A stretch of 20,914 nucleotides of DNA from the NCBI GenBank assembly GCA_002493635.1, contig DKZL01000041.1, positions 1-20,914 of the forward strand. The letters are read 5' to 3'. Every line of letters begins with the position of its first letter. Positions within the stretch are counted from its first letter, which is position 1. Positions 1 to 7,509 of this stretch are shown here, in pieces. The notes below the pieces were generated by a model. That model did not search any database and was not told the origin of the DNA. It saw only the letters and a list, made by a program, of their open reading frames with translations. Position numbers and translations under genes: made by a program. This stretch comes from Ruminococcaceae bacterium UBA7075. Its GTDB lineage: Bacteria; Bacillota; Clostridia; Oscillospirales; Acutalibacteraceae.

Positions 1-22
1 GAGCAATTTCCTATAAAGTAAA

Positions 23-49
23 AAGAGGCTGCATAATATGCAACCTCTT
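23..49 (-). terminator. Rho-independent terminator, minus strand
   Basis: Six-pair and five-pair helices separated by one U.G (minus-sense) pair close a 3-nt loop: AAGAGG-x-TGCAT on the plus strand pairs with ATGCA-x-CCTCTT. Read on the minus strand the stem is followed by TTTT and a T-rich run (positions 22 downward). It would end the short transcript that starts near 577. Confidence 0.7.
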
Positions 50-59
50 AATTTGAAAA

Positions 60-476
60 TTTGTTAATTCGTTATTATTTATTGGTTAATAAATTAGTTG
101 TACTTTGGACTCAGTCCTTTACAAAATATTATTATGAAAATTGTTTTTAATACTTATTTATTACATTGGATTAATCTCCGTTCATAAAATACGATTTATA
201 AACTTATTATCTCATTGGACTAACCACCATAAATAAATTTTTACAATTACTATTAAATTTTTAAGTAAATCCTAAAACCGATTACTTTAATATTTAATTA
301 AACTCATCTATTTAAATTAGCTTTTTCTTCTAAAAAACTTAAAAAATAGTTTTACAAATTTAAAACTAAAAACGGAACTCGCATATTTTTTATTTATTAT
401 ATATGTGTTAAGCAACACTGAGCTAATAGCTGTTCCGACCAAAAAGAGTAATATAACCAAATTTCAAAGTATTCGG
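60..476. other. AT-rich stretch without a supported gene
   Basis: No ORF with a ribosome site is visible here on either strand. It lies inside the predicted minus-strand transcript 577 to about 20. On the minus strand, three imperfect copies of a core like GAYTNANTCCAATG lie near plus positions 103-117, 164-179 and 213-228, each followed by AT-rich sequence. The reading frame of the short ORF at 477-548 continues after its stop with a few plausible codons but meets several more stops, so a decayed gene is possible. Confidence 0.4.
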
Positions 477-548
477 TTATTCTATGTTTGGTGGAAGGCT
501 CCGTTTAAAGTCTTTAATCTGCATTATAAAAGGTCTGATAACTTTCAT
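477..548 (-). CDS. Small ORF, 23 codons, strong promoter and ribosome site
   Basis: I do not recognise this peptide. It begins MKVIRPFIMQ and ends in a Ser-Leu-Pro-Pro-Asn-Ile-Glu tail, then TAA at 479-477. It has no cysteine, no signal peptide and no clear membrane helix, and it is basic (four Lys, two Arg against one Asp, one Glu). The case for translation rests on AAGGAGG at 563-557, eight bases ahead of ATG, and a TTGACA/TATAAT promoter just upstream. It may be a true small protein, a leader peptide, or the 5' end of a decayed gene, since the same frame runs on after the stop with several further stops. The plus-strand ORF over the same bases has no ribosome site and is taken as a shadow. 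Confidence 0.45.
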   Translation of the reverse strand: MKVIRPFIMQIKDFKRSLPPNIE

Positions 549-583
549 TTTTGTTGCCTCCTTATGCCCTTTTCTTTGTCTAT

Positions 584-612
584 ATTATACTAAAGTTTTT
601 TAACATTGTCAA
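584..612 (-). promoter_or_regulatory. Consensus sigma-A promoter for the short minus-strand transcript
   Basis: On the minus strand TTGACA (612-607), a 17-base spacer and TATAAT (589-584) match the sigma-A consensus at all twelve positions. Transcription would begin near 577, fourteen bases before the AAGGAGG site of the 23-codon ORF. Confidence 0.8.
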
Positions 613-704
613 TGGTTTTATTAAATATTTTTGCAAGAATATTGTACAATCATAATAAATCTATTTTGTGCTTATTCACTATATCCCTGTTAAAAGTATA
701 CAAA

Positions 705-743
705 AGGGGCTGCTGCAAATGAATAAAGTTTGCAACAGCCCCA
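705..743 (-). terminator. Terminator of rny
   Basis: A 14-pair stem with one wobble (GGGGCTG-x-TGCAAA at 706-719 against TTTGCA-x-CAGCCCC at 729-742) lies just past the rny stop. On the minus strand it is followed by TTTT. The plus-strand side also has a T6 run, so it could work both ways. Confidence 0.85.
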
Positions 744-755
744 TTTTTTGTGAAT

Positions 756-2309
756 TTATTTTGCAAAATCAGCAGCTCGGCTTTCACGGATGATATTAAC
801 CTTAATCTGTCCGGGATACTCAAGCTCCTCTTCAATTTTCTTACAGATTTCTCTTGCAAGCGGTACCATTCGCTCGTCATTTACGATTTCAGGTTTAACC
901 ATAACTCTAACCTCACGGCCGGCCTGAATAGCAAATGAGCGTTCAACACCGTCAAATGAAGACGCAACCTCTTCAAGCTTCTGTAAACGTTTTACGTAGT
1001 TTTCTACATTTTCTCTTCTCGCACCGGGACGGGCAGCAGAGAGTGCATCAGCAGCCTGAACAATGCAGGCAACGATTGTTTTTGCTTCAACATCGCCGTG
1101 ATGAGCATGAATAGCGTGAATAACAGCGTCGCTTTCTTTATATTTGCGGGCAATGTCAACACCAATCTGAATATGAGTTCCCTCAACCTCGTGGTCAATC
1201 GACTTACCAATATCGTGCAAAAGACCGGCACGCTTTGCGATGGTCGGATCAAGTCCGAGCTCGCTTGCCATCATACCGGCAAGATATGATACCTCAAGAG
1301 AATGATTAAGAACATTCTGACCATAACTTGTACGGTAGCGCAAACGACCGAGCAGTTTGATTATCTCAGGATGTACATTATGTACACCTGCTTCAAGCAC
1401 AACTCTTTCTCCTTCATGCTTGATTGTTGCATCGACCTCTCGTCTTGCCTTCTCAATCATTTCTTCAATTCTTGCAGGATGAATACGACCGTCTGAGATA
1501 AGTCGTTCAAGTGCAATTCTGGCAACCTCACGCCTTACAGGCTCAAAGCACGAAAGGGTGATTGCCTCAGGTGTATCATCAATAATAAGATCAACACCTG
1601 TGAGTGTTTCGATAGCTCTGATGTTTCTGCCCTCACGACCGATGATTCTTCCCTTCATTTCATCATTCGGAAGCGGAACAACAGAGATTGTCGCCTCTGC
1701 AACCTGTTCGGCTGCAAGACGCTGGATAGCAAGAGATATAATATTTCTTGCCTTGTCGTCAGCTTCTTCCTTGAGTTGCTCCTGATATTCCATAATCTTA
1801 ACAGATTTTTCGTGAGCAAGCTCGTTTTCAAGCTGCGAAAGCAAATAGTTCTTTGCCTGTTCAGCAGTGTATCCGGAAATTTTTTCAAGCATTTCAAACT
1901 GACTTTTCTTAAGAGTTTCAATCTCTTCAAGCTTTTCGTCTGCTTCCTTTAGCTTGTTATTCAGCTTTTCATCCTTGCGCTCCATATTATCGAGCTTTCT
2001 GTCAAGGGATTCTTCCTTCTGCTGAATTCGTCTTTCCTGACGCTGAACTTCCTTGCGGCGGTCGGCAATTTCCTTTTCGCTTTCTGTTCTGAAGCGATGA
2101 ACTTCGTCCTTACCCTCAAGAACTACTTCCTTTTTCTTGGCTTCGGCTGTTTTAATGGCGTCGGCAACAATTCTTTTTGCCTCTTCCTCAGCACTGCCGA
2201 TTTCCTTTTCGGCTGTATTTTTACGAATCTGAATACCCGCAAAAACACCTGCAGCACCGCCTGCAAGCAACGCAGCTACAATGCAGATTATTATAATAAA
2301 TAACTGCAT
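756..2309 (-). CDS. rny: Ribonuclease Y
   Basis: Membrane-anchored endoribonuclease that begins decay of many mRNAs in Firmicutes and acts at the inner face of the membrane with other degradosome proteins. The protein (517 aa from ATG at 2309) has an N-terminal hydrophobic segment of about 20 residues, a long charged coiled coil to about residue 190, and a KH domain with GRIIGREGRNIRAIE near 225-240. An HD domain follows, with His in NHSLEVSYLAG and the HD pair in AGLLHDIGKS. Length matches the family (about 520). An upstream GTG at 2318 directly abuts the AAGGAGG (2324-2318), leaving no spacer, whereas ATG at 2309 sits nine bases away, so I chose ATG. It is monocistronic, with a long leader and its own terminator. 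Confidence 0.97.
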   Translation of the reverse strand: MQLFIIIICIVAALLAGGAAGVFAGIQIRKNTAEKEIGSAEEEAKRIVADAIKTAEAKKKEVVLEGKDEVHRFRTESEKEIADRRKEVQRQERRIQQKEESLDRKLDNMERKDEKLNNKLKEADEKLEEIETLKKSQFEMLEKISGYTAEQAKNYLLSQLENELAHEKSVKIMEYQEQLKEEADDKARNIISLAIQRLAAEQVAEATISVVPLPNDEMKGRIIGREGRNIRAIETLTGVDLIIDDTPEAITLSCFEPVRREVARIALERLISDGRIHPARIEEMIEKARREVDATIKHEGERVVLEAGVHNVHPEIIKLLGRLRYRTSYGQNVLNHSLEVSYLAGMMASELGLDPTIAKRAGLLHDIGKSIDHEVEGTHIQIGVDIARKYKESDAVIHAIHAHHGDVEAKTIVACIVQAADALSAARPGARRENVENYVKRLQKLEEVASSFDGVERSFAIQAGREVRVMVKPEIVNDERMVPLAREICKKIEEELEYPGQIKVNIIRESRAADFAK

Positions 2310-2645
2310 TTCTGACACCTCCTTCTTTTAGATTTCCTTTAGTTCGTTAAAATTCCCAATCAAAAATCCTTTAAGGTGCCGTTAACAGATATTAAATTTT
2401 CAAATTACAAATATTTTTTACCGCATAATATATACTTTCTGTATCTAAAACGGATTAAAAAAAGCAAAAAATCAAATAACAAATAATGTTATGAAAATAT
2501 AAAAAATATCTATATAATATTAACGGCTCATAAAGAGTCTGATTAAAAAGCAGCGGAAATTACATAATTGTAAAAACCGCAGATATTTACAGTCAACACC
2601 CTCAGTATAACGAAAATAAAAATTGACCACACATATCTAAAAATA

Positions 2646-2674
2646 ATTCTAATATAAATAAATGCAAATGTCAA
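2646..2674 (-). promoter_or_regulatory. Candidate distal promoter of rny
   Basis: Minus strand TTGACA (2674-2669), 17-base spacer, TAGAAT (2651-2646). Transcription from here would give rny a leader of about 330 bases. A second candidate, TTGACT (2596-2591) with an 18-base spacer and TACAAT (2572-2567), would shorten it to about 250. Confidence 0.55.
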
Positions 2675-2762
2675 GAATAAGTTGTTAATAACTGCAAATA
2701 ATTAAAATAACACGATAAATATTAAGGTATTTTTAACAAATCATTTGCTAATATTAACCAAA

Positions 2763-2805
2763 AAGTGCACTTACAAAGGGGATTTTTACATATATTGTAA
2801 AAATC
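2763..2805. promoter_or_regulatory. Two dyads upstream of the gap promoter
   Basis: AAGTGCACTT (2763-2772) is a perfect palindrome. Eight bases on, GATTTTTACA (2781-2790) and TGTAAAAATC (2796-2805) form a perfect 10-bp inverted repeat around TATAT, with a T7 run a few bases later (2811-2817). They lie 35-75 bases before the gap -35 box. They could be a regulator operator or a weak AT-rich terminator; the sequence does not decide. Confidence 0.35.
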
Positions 2806-2838
2806 GGAAATTTTTTTCGTTAAATCTTTGTCAAACTA

Positions 2839-2867
2839 TTGAAGAAATGAAAAAAATGTAATATAAT
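2839..2867 (+). promoter_or_regulatory. Promoter of gap
   Basis: TTGAAG (2839-2844), 17-base spacer, TATAAT (2862-2867). The predicted start near 2874 leaves a short leader with AGGAGG at 2886-2891, nine bases before ATG. Confidence 0.75.
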
Positions 2868-2900
2868 AAAATTACCTTAAATTTTAGGAGGAATTATTTT

Positions 2901-3938
2901 ATGTCAGTAAAAGTTGCAATTAACGGCTTCGGTCGTATCGGTCGTCTTGCATTCAGACAGATGTTTGGTGCAGAGGGCTATGAAGTAGTTGCTATCAATG
3001 ACCTTACAAAGCCATCAATGCTCGCTGATCTTCTTAAGTATGATACAGCACAGGGCGGCTACTGCGGTAAGATCGGTGAAAACCTTCACACAGTAGAAGC
3101 TGATGATGAGGCTAACACAATTACAGTTGACGGTAAGACACTTACAATTTACGCTAAGGCTAACGCTGCTGAGCTTCCTTGGGGCGAAATCGGCGTTGAC
3201 GTAGTTCTTGAGTGCACAGGTTTCTACTGCTCAAAGGCTAAGTCACAGGCTCACATTGATGCAGGTGCTAAGAAGGTAGTTATTTCTGCTCCTGCAGGCA
3301 ACGACCTTAAGACAATCGTTTACAGCGTAAACGAAGGCACACTTACAGCTGATGACACAATCATCTCTGCTGCATCTTGCACAACAAACTGCCTCGCTCC
3401 TATGGCAGACACACTCAACAAGTATGCTGAAATCCAGAGCGGTATTATGTCAACAATCCACGCTTACACAGGCGATCAGATGATTCTTGACGGTCCTCAC
3501 AGAAAGGGCGACCTCAGAAGAGCAAGAGCAGGTGCTGCTAACATCGTTCCTAACTCAACAGGTGCTGCAAAGGCTATCGGTCTTGTAATTCCTGAGCTCA
3601 ACGGCAAGCTCATCGGTTCTGCACAGCGTGTTCCTGTTCCAACAGGTTCAACAACAATCCTTACAGCTGTTGTTAAGGGTACAGACGTAACAGTTGAAGG
3701 CATCAACGCTGCTATGAAGGCTGCTGCTTCAGAGTCATTCGGCTACAACGAAGATCCAATCGTTTCTTCAGACGTTATCGGTATGAAGTACGGCTCACTC
3801 TTTGACGCTACACAGACAATGGTTTCAAAGATTGCTGACGATCTTTATGAGGTACAGGTTGTTTCTTGGTATGACAACGAGAACTCATACACAAGCCAGA
3901 TGGTTAGAACAATTAAGTATTTTGCTGAATTAGGCTAA
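2901..3938 (+). CDS. gap: Glyceraldehyde-3-phosphate dehydrogenase, phosphorylating
   Basis: Glycolytic enzyme that oxidises glyceraldehyde 3-phosphate with NAD and phosphate to 1,3-bisphosphoglycerate in the cytoplasm. The 345-aa protein has the N-terminal NAD fold GFGRIGR (9-15), an Asn-Asp pair near 33-34 typical of NAD-preferring enzymes, the active-site ASCTTNC with Cys160, and the base His187 in STIHAYT. The C-terminal WYDNENSYTSQM is intact. Codon choice is narrow (ACA, GCT, CTT, AAG dominate) compared with the neighbours, as expected for a very highly expressed gene. It stands alone, with its own promoter and terminator; pgk and tpi are not adjacent in this window. Confidence 0.98.
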   Translation: MSVKVAINGFGRIGRLAFRQMFGAEGYEVVAINDLTKPSMLADLLKYDTAQGGYCGKIGENLHTVEADDEANTITVDGKTLTIYAKANAAELPWGEIGVDVVLECTGFYCSKAKSQAHIDAGAKKVVISAPAGNDLKTIVYSVNEGTLTADDTIISAASCTTNCLAPMADTLNKYAEIQSGIMSTIHAYTGDQMILDGPHRKGDLRRARAGAANIVPNSTGAAKAIGLVIPELNGKLIGSAQRVPVPTGSTTILTAVVKGTDVTVEGINAAMKAAASESFGYNEDPIVSSDVIGMKYGSLFDATQTMVSKIADDLYEVQVVSWYDNENSYTSQMVRTIKYFAELG

Positions 3939-3961
3939 TCTGCGACTTAATATTATAAATT

Positions 3962-3989
3962 AAGGCTGTCCGAACGGGCAGCCTTTTTG
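3962..3989 (+). terminator. Terminator of gap
   Basis: AAGGCTGTCC and GGGCAGCCTT form a 10-pair stem with one wobble around a small loop, followed by TTTTTG. It lies 23 bases after the gap stop. Confidence 0.9.
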
Positions 3990-4055
3990 TTATGCAATGA
4001 ACTTTTATTATTTTATCTGAATCTGCAATTTTTTGAAGATTCTGTCTAAAACTTA

Positions 4056-4084
4056 TAGACAAAATCTCCTTTTTCATTTATAAT
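4056..4084 (+). promoter_or_regulatory. Promoter of the YcxB-like gene
   Basis: TAGACA (4056-4061), 17-base spacer, TATAAT (4079-4084). The start near 4091 falls almost on the AGGAGGG ribosome site (4093-4099), so the leader is very short. Confidence 0.7.
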
Positions 4085-4105
4085 CAAAATATAGGAGGGA
4101 TTACT

Positions 4106-5068
4106 ATGACATTCGGACAAAATAATCAATATTACACAGAAGCAAATAATCACTCAGAATTTGACAATCAAAAACCTTTTGCAAGCTTTGAAATTGATTA
4201 TACAAAAAAGAATATAATGTCAGCACTAAAAGCACACAGGCATATAATTTACACACTGTCGCCTATTGTGACAATCTTTGCTTTGTTTATTTATATTCTT
4301 GCATTATATATTTACTTCACCCGTATAGAAGCTGAGATTGGCAACATACCAATCCACAAAATTTTTATGATTATGTGGTGCACAATTATGACCCTTATGG
4401 TTGTTGCTGTTGTGGCATTTTTCGTAACATTTGAGATTATTCGTTTAAAAAAAGCAAAAGAAATTCTCAGGCAAATGCCGCACCGTACAGAAGTAAAAAT
4501 CTACGAAAACCGACTTGAATATATCGCTGAGAATGAAAATATTATTACCATTCCTTACAGTGAGCTTTCTTTAATTAAGGAAACCGAAGAATATTACTTT
4601 GTCACCTGCAAAAACAATCAGATGATTATTCTTGACAAAAGCAAGGCAAAGGGATATTATAGCTATCTTACAGACCTTGCAAATATACAGAAGATTTACA
4701 CTCAAAGTCTTATAAGCAAAAACGGGCAATTTGAAAAAATTCCTCCTAAAAAGCTCGCTAAAATTAAAAATCATAGTATCAGGTTAATACCTCTCTGCAT
4801 AGCATCAATATATGTATTTATATTTTTCGCAGCAGCTCTTATATCTACTATTTCTTTATCAACGGGAAGTGCAAAAATTATAATAAAAGCAGCAATAATA
4901 CTTATCGCTCTGTCAGGCAATGTATTCCCTCTTTATTCAATAATATTTGGTATAAAATATAAAGCACACAATATGAAAACAATTAAAAATATTGTAGTAG
5001 GAGCTATCACACTTTTCTATTCCTCTATTTTTTCACTTGCAATATGCCTGGCTTCAATAACTCTGTAA
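4106..5068 (+). CDS. YcxB-like membrane protein, unknown function
   Basis: Integral membrane protein of 320 aa without a signal peptide. Hydrophobic helices lie at about 46-70 and 86-112, then a soluble block of about 100 residues, then three more helices at about 225-248, 254-280 and 293-318. The soluble part, with a pattern like VKIYENRLEYI, PYSELSLIKETEEYYFV and MIILDKSKAKG, resembles the YcxB-type domain found after two helices in Firmicute membrane proteins of unknown role. The three extra C-terminal helices are beyond the usual YcxB layout. The AGGAGGG site is six bases before ATG. It is a single gene with its own promoter and a shared terminator. No substrate can be proposed from sequence. 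Confidence 0.75.
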   Translation: MTFGQNNQYYTEANNHSEFDNQKPFASFEIDYTKKNIMSALKAHRHIIYTLSPIVTIFALFIYILALYIYFTRIEAEIGNIPIHKIFMIMWCTIMTLMVVAVVAFFVTFEIIRLKKAKEILRQMPHRTEVKIYENRLEYIAENENIITIPYSELSLIKETEEYYFVTCKNNQMIILDKSKAKGYYSYLTDLANIQKIYTQSLISKNGQFEKIPPKKLAKIKNHSIRLIPLCIASIYVFIFFAAALISTISLSTGSAKIIIKAAIILIALSGNVFPLYSIIFGIKYKAHNMKTIKNIVVGAITLFYSSIFSLAICLASITL

Positions 5069-5074
5069 CAGCAA

Positions 5075-5105
5075 AAACGGCTTGGAAAACCCAAGCCGTT
5101 TATTT
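5075..5105. terminator. Bidirectional terminator between the YcxB-like gene and metK
   Basis: AAACGGCTTGG (5075-5085) and CCAAGCCGTTT (5091-5101) form a perfect 11-bp stem around AAAAC. T-rich tails follow on both strands (ATTTTA on plus, TTTTT including two stem-edge bases on minus), and two convergent genes end on either side. Confidence 0.9.
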
Positions 5106-5120
5106 TATGCGAATATTAAA

Positions 5121-6302
5121 TCAAGCAAGAGCCTTTTTAAGCTCTTCAACCTTGTCAGTTTTTTCCCAGCTTACGCCGAGTTCTTCTCTGCCCATATGAC
5201 CGTAAGCGGCAAGCGGAAGATACTTTGTTTCGGTAAGTTTAAGCTGACGGATAATTGAGTTAGGACGGCAGTCAAACACCTTTTCAACAGCCTTTGCAAG
5301 CTGTTCGTTGGTGTATTCTGAAGTACCGAAAGCGTCAACCATAATTGATACAGGCTTTGCAACGCCGATTGCATAAGCAAGCTGAACCTCGCACTTTTTG
5401 GCAAGACCTGCTGCAACGATATTCTTTGCAATATATCTTGTGTAATAAGCTGCACTGCGGTCAACCTTTGTAGGGTCCTTGCCGCTGAACGCACCGCCGC
5501 CGTGACGTGAAAATCCGCCGTATGTATCAACAATAATCTTTCTGCCTGTAAGGCCTGAGTCGCCCACAGGACCGCCGATTACAAATCTTCCTGTCGGATT
5601 TACAAAAATCTTTGTATTATCATCAAACAAATCAGCAGGAATAATCGGCTTTATAACCTTTTCGATAAGGTCAGCTCTGATTTGTTCAAGCGTAACATCT
5701 TCGTCGTGCTGAGTTGAAACTACAACAGTGTCGATATGTACAGCCTTGTCGTCTTCATACTCAACAGTTACCTGAGTTTTGCCGTCAGGACGAAGATATG
5801 TAAGCGTGCCGTCTTTTCTCACCTTTGTAAGCTGTTTTGCCAGCTTGTGAGCAAGTGAAATCGGCAAAGGCATCAATTCGGGAGTTTCATCGCAGGCATA
5901 ACCAAACATCATACCCTGATCACCTGCACCGATTTGATTGCCAGTATCGCTTTCACCGTCTTTAAGCTCATAGCTTTCATTAACACCCATAGCAATATCA
6001 GGTGACTGAGCGTCAATAGACGTAAGAACGGCACAAGTGTTACCGTTAAAGCCACACTCCTGATTATCATAACCAATCTCGTTGATAACCTTTCTTGCAA
6101 CTCCTGCAATATCGACATAGCAATTAGTTGAAATCTCGCCCATAACGTGTACAACACCTGTTGTAGCAGTTACTTCGCAGGCTACGTGAGCGTTTTTGTC
6201 CTGTTCTAAAATGCTGTCAAGCACAGCGTCTGAAATCTGGTCGCACACCTTGTCGGGATGTCCCTCGGTTACGGACTCAGATGTAAACAAATGTCTTGCC
6301 AT
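5121..6302 (-). CDS. metK: S-adenosylmethionine synthetase
   Basis: Makes S-adenosylmethionine from methionine and ATP in the cytoplasm, with hydrolysis of the tripolyphosphate. The 393-aa protein has the N-terminal ESVTEGHPDKVCDQISDAVLD (ATP and metal binding), the loop GAGDQGMMFGYA near 125-136, and the glycine-rich GGGAFSGKDPTKVDRSAAY near 270-288. Length is normal for the bacterial enzyme. AAGGAG (6319-6314) is 11 bases before ATG. A SAM-I riboswitch with terminator lies in the leader, so the product shuts off its own synthesis when SAM is plentiful. Confidence 0.98.
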   Translation of the reverse strand: MARHLFTSESVTEGHPDKVCDQISDAVLDSILEQDKNAHVACEVTATTGVVHVMGEISTNCYVDIAGVARKVINEIGYDNQECGFNGNTCAVLTSIDAQSPDIAMGVNESYELKDGESDTGNQIGAGDQGMMFGYACDETPELMPLPISLAHKLAKQLTKVRKDGTLTYLRPDGKTQVTVEYEDDKAVHIDTVVVSTQHDEDVTLEQIRADLIEKVIKPIIPADLFDDNTKIFVNPTGRFVIGGPVGDSGLTGRKIIVDTYGGFSRHGGGAFSGKDPTKVDRSAAYYTRYIAKNIVAAGLAKKCEVQLAYAIGVAKPVSIMVDAFGTSEYTNEQLAKAVEKVFDCRPNSIIRQLKLTETKYLPLAAYGHMGREELGVSWEKTDKVEELKKALA

Positions 6303-6337
6303 AATATATTACACTCCTTATAGATACAAAAAATTAA

Positions 6338-6359
6338 GCACCTTTCAGCCGAAAGGTGC
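6338..6359 (-). terminator. Attenuator hairpin of the metK SAM-I riboswitch
   Basis: GCACCTTTC and GAAAGGTGC form a perfect 9-bp stem around a 4-base loop, then minus-strand TTAATTTTTTG. It sits between the aptamer and the metK ribosome site and is the expected SAM-bound terminator. Confidence 0.9.
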
Positions 6360-6366
6360 CTTAAAA

Positions 6367-6459
6367 CTCATCTTTCGGTAAATACCGCAGGAATTAGCAC
6401 CTTGCAAATGCAGGTTGCCGGACTTCACAGGGCCTGTCCCCTCCGTCGCTCTTGATAAG
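6367..6459 (-). ncRNA. SAM-I (S-box) riboswitch aptamer
   Basis: Read on the minus strand, the aptamer opens with CTTATCAAGAG, then GACGGAGGGGACAGGCCC, GAAGTCCGGCAACC, a short hairpin with AAGGTGCTAATTCC, and a closing GAAAGATGAG. These are the hallmark blocks of the S-box: P1 pairs CTTATC with GATGAG, and the kink-turn and GCAACC core are intact. The class binds S-adenosylmethionine and ends transcription of methionine and SAM genes. Its position ahead of metK fits. Confidence 0.97.
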
Positions 6460-6482
6460 ACTTTTATTTAGTTTACTTTTTA

Positions 6483-6511
6483 AGTATATACCAAACAAAT
6501 CAAAAATACAA
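6483..6511 (-). promoter_or_regulatory. Promoter of the metK leader
   Basis: Minus strand TTGTAT (6511-6506), 17-base spacer, TATACT (6488-6483). The predicted start near 6476 lies about 17 bases before the aptamer's P1. Confidence 0.6.
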
Positions 6512-6559
6512 CAGCTTTTTCAAAATTTGTCTGATTAAAACATAATTCGTCGTTTTGAA

Positions 6560-6588
6560 TTGAAAATCAGTGTGCATAGTGGTAAAAT
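6560..6588 (+). promoter_or_regulatory. Promoter of the acetyltransferase-cupin pair
   Basis: TTGAAA (6560-6565), 17-base spacer, TAAAAT (6583-6588). The start near 6595 leaves a leader of about 24 bases, with GAGG at 6608-6611 as a modest ribosome site. Confidence 0.65.
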
Positions 6589-6618
6589 AAAAATATATTT
6601 TTATTTTGAGGTAATAAT

Positions 6619-7110
6619 ATGAACATAGTAATCCGAAAATATAACGATGATGACATTCCTGCTATGATTAAAATCTGGAATGAGGTTGTTGAGGACGGCA
6701 TTGCTTTCCCGCAAATGGAATGTCTTGATTTGCATTCAGGCAAAGAATTTTTTGATTCTCAGACATACTGCGGAGTTGCTGAAAATAGTGACAGCAACGA
6801 GATTTTGGGGCTGTACATTCTTCATCCGAATAATATCGGCAGATGCGGACACATTTCAAACGCAAGCTATGCTGTCAGCAAAAGTTCAAGGGGAATGAAA
6901 ATCGGTGAACAGCTCGTAAAGGACTGCCTTGTACAGGGCAGAAAAAACGGATTTAAAATTTTACAGTTCAACGCTGTTGTAAGCACAAATACAGCCGCAA
7001 GAAAACTTTATGAAAAGCTGGGGTTTGTTCAACTTGGTACAATTCCGCAAGGTTTTCTGATGAAAGACGGACACTTTGAGGACATATGTCCGTACTATCA
7101 CACACTTTAA
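6619..7110 (+). CDS. GNAT-family N-acetyltransferase
   Basis: Cytoplasmic acetyl-CoA-dependent acetyltransferase of 163 aa, normal length for a single GNAT domain. The fold is visible from N-terminal IVIRKYNDDDIPAMIKIWNE, through a central strand ending ASYAVSKSSRGMKIGEQLVK that carries the acetyl-CoA pyrophosphate loop (R-G-M-K-I-G), to NTAARKLYEKLGFVQLGTIP, the typical C-terminal helix and strand. The closing DGHFEDICPYYHTL recalls GNATs annotated as phosphinothricin-type, but the substrate cannot be read from sequence. Its TAA stop touches the GGAG of the following cupin gene, so the two are probably translationally coupled. Confidence 0.9.
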   Translation: MNIVIRKYNDDDIPAMIKIWNEVVEDGIAFPQMECLDLHSGKEFFDSQTYCGVAENSDSNEILGLYILHPNNIGRCGHISNASYAVSKSSRGMKIGEQLVKDCLVQGRKNGFKILQFNAVVSTNTAARKLYEKLGFVQLGTIPQGFLMKDGHFEDICPYYHTL

Positions 7111-7122
7111 GGAGAATTTAAA

Positions 7123-7452
7123 ATGATACTTGATTTCAAGAACACAGTACCTACTGTAATTCCAAACTTCAAAGGCGGTGAAAAATACATTTCCGCCAAA
7201 ATGAACTTTGACGGCAAAAACAGGATTTTGCACGGCTCGCTCGTCCCCGGTGCTACAATCGGACTGCACAAACACGAAACTAACAGTGAGATTATCTATA
7301 TTCTAAGCGGCAAGGGCAAGGTACTGTATGACGGAGAGGAACTTGAAATATCCGAAGGCATGGTGCACTACTGTCCTAAAGGACACACCCACAGCTTAAT
7401 TAACGACAGTGAATGCGACCTTGTATTCTTCGCTGTTGTGCCGGAACAATAA
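7123..7452 (+). CDS. Small cupin-domain protein
   Basis: Single-domain cupin of 109 aa, one beta barrel with no partner domain. The first cupin motif shows a metal site, IGLHKHETNSEIIYILSG (His-x-His, then Glu), followed by a glycine turn GKGKVLYDGEE. The second is PKGHTHSLIN, with the last metal His. Such stand-alone cupins serve as isomerases, dioxygenases or sensors, so the reaction is unknown. TAAGGAG, which includes the upstream stop codon, lies eight bases ahead of ATG. Pairing with the acetyltransferase suggests a shared small-molecule substrate, which is inference only. Confidence 0.88.
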   Translation: MILDFKNTVPTVIPNFKGGEKYISAKMNFDGKNRILHGSLVPGATIGLHKHETNSEIIYILSGKGKVLYDGEELEISEGMVHYCPKGHTHSLINDSECDLVFFAVVPEQ

Positions 7453-7466
7453 TTTTTTGATATTCC
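7441..7466. terminator. Weak hairpin between convergent genes
   Basis: CGGAA and TTCCG, with a few further A-T pairs, enclose a T-rich loop just after the cupin gene. This is the only terminator-like structure between the convergent cupin and DUF421 genes, and it is weak. Confidence 0.25.
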
Positions 7467-7509
7467 GTTTACAATGCAGTATTCAATAATTTTGGAGCAG
7501 AAGTAAACA

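Larger units (their letters stand above)
2319..2900. other. AT-rich divergent intergenic region between rny and gap
   Basis: These 580 bases hold no convincing gene. They carry candidate rny promoters on the minus strand (2646-2674 and 2567-2596), the gap promoter (2839-2867), and two dyads ahead of gap: a 10-bp palindrome at 2763-2772 and a 10+10 inverted repeat at 2781-2805. The minus strand between about 2550 and 2580 can also form a GC-closed hairpin in the rny leader (GCGG pairing with CCGC). Confidence 0.6.

Noticed and set aside
503..509. TTTAAAC slippery heptamer in the small minus-strand ORF, suggesting frameshifting into a longer frame
   Set aside because: The ORF reads it as TTT AAA C, not T TTA AAC, and the alternative frame has a stop at that very spot.
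405..593. Plus-strand ORF of 62 codons
   Set aside because: It has no ribosome site, has composition unlike coding sequence, and lies opposite a minus-strand promoter, ribosome site and small ORF.
6961..7275. Minus-strand ORF of 104 codons across the acetyltransferase and cupin genes
   Set aside because: It is antisense to two well-supported genes, with no ribosome site or family resemblance.
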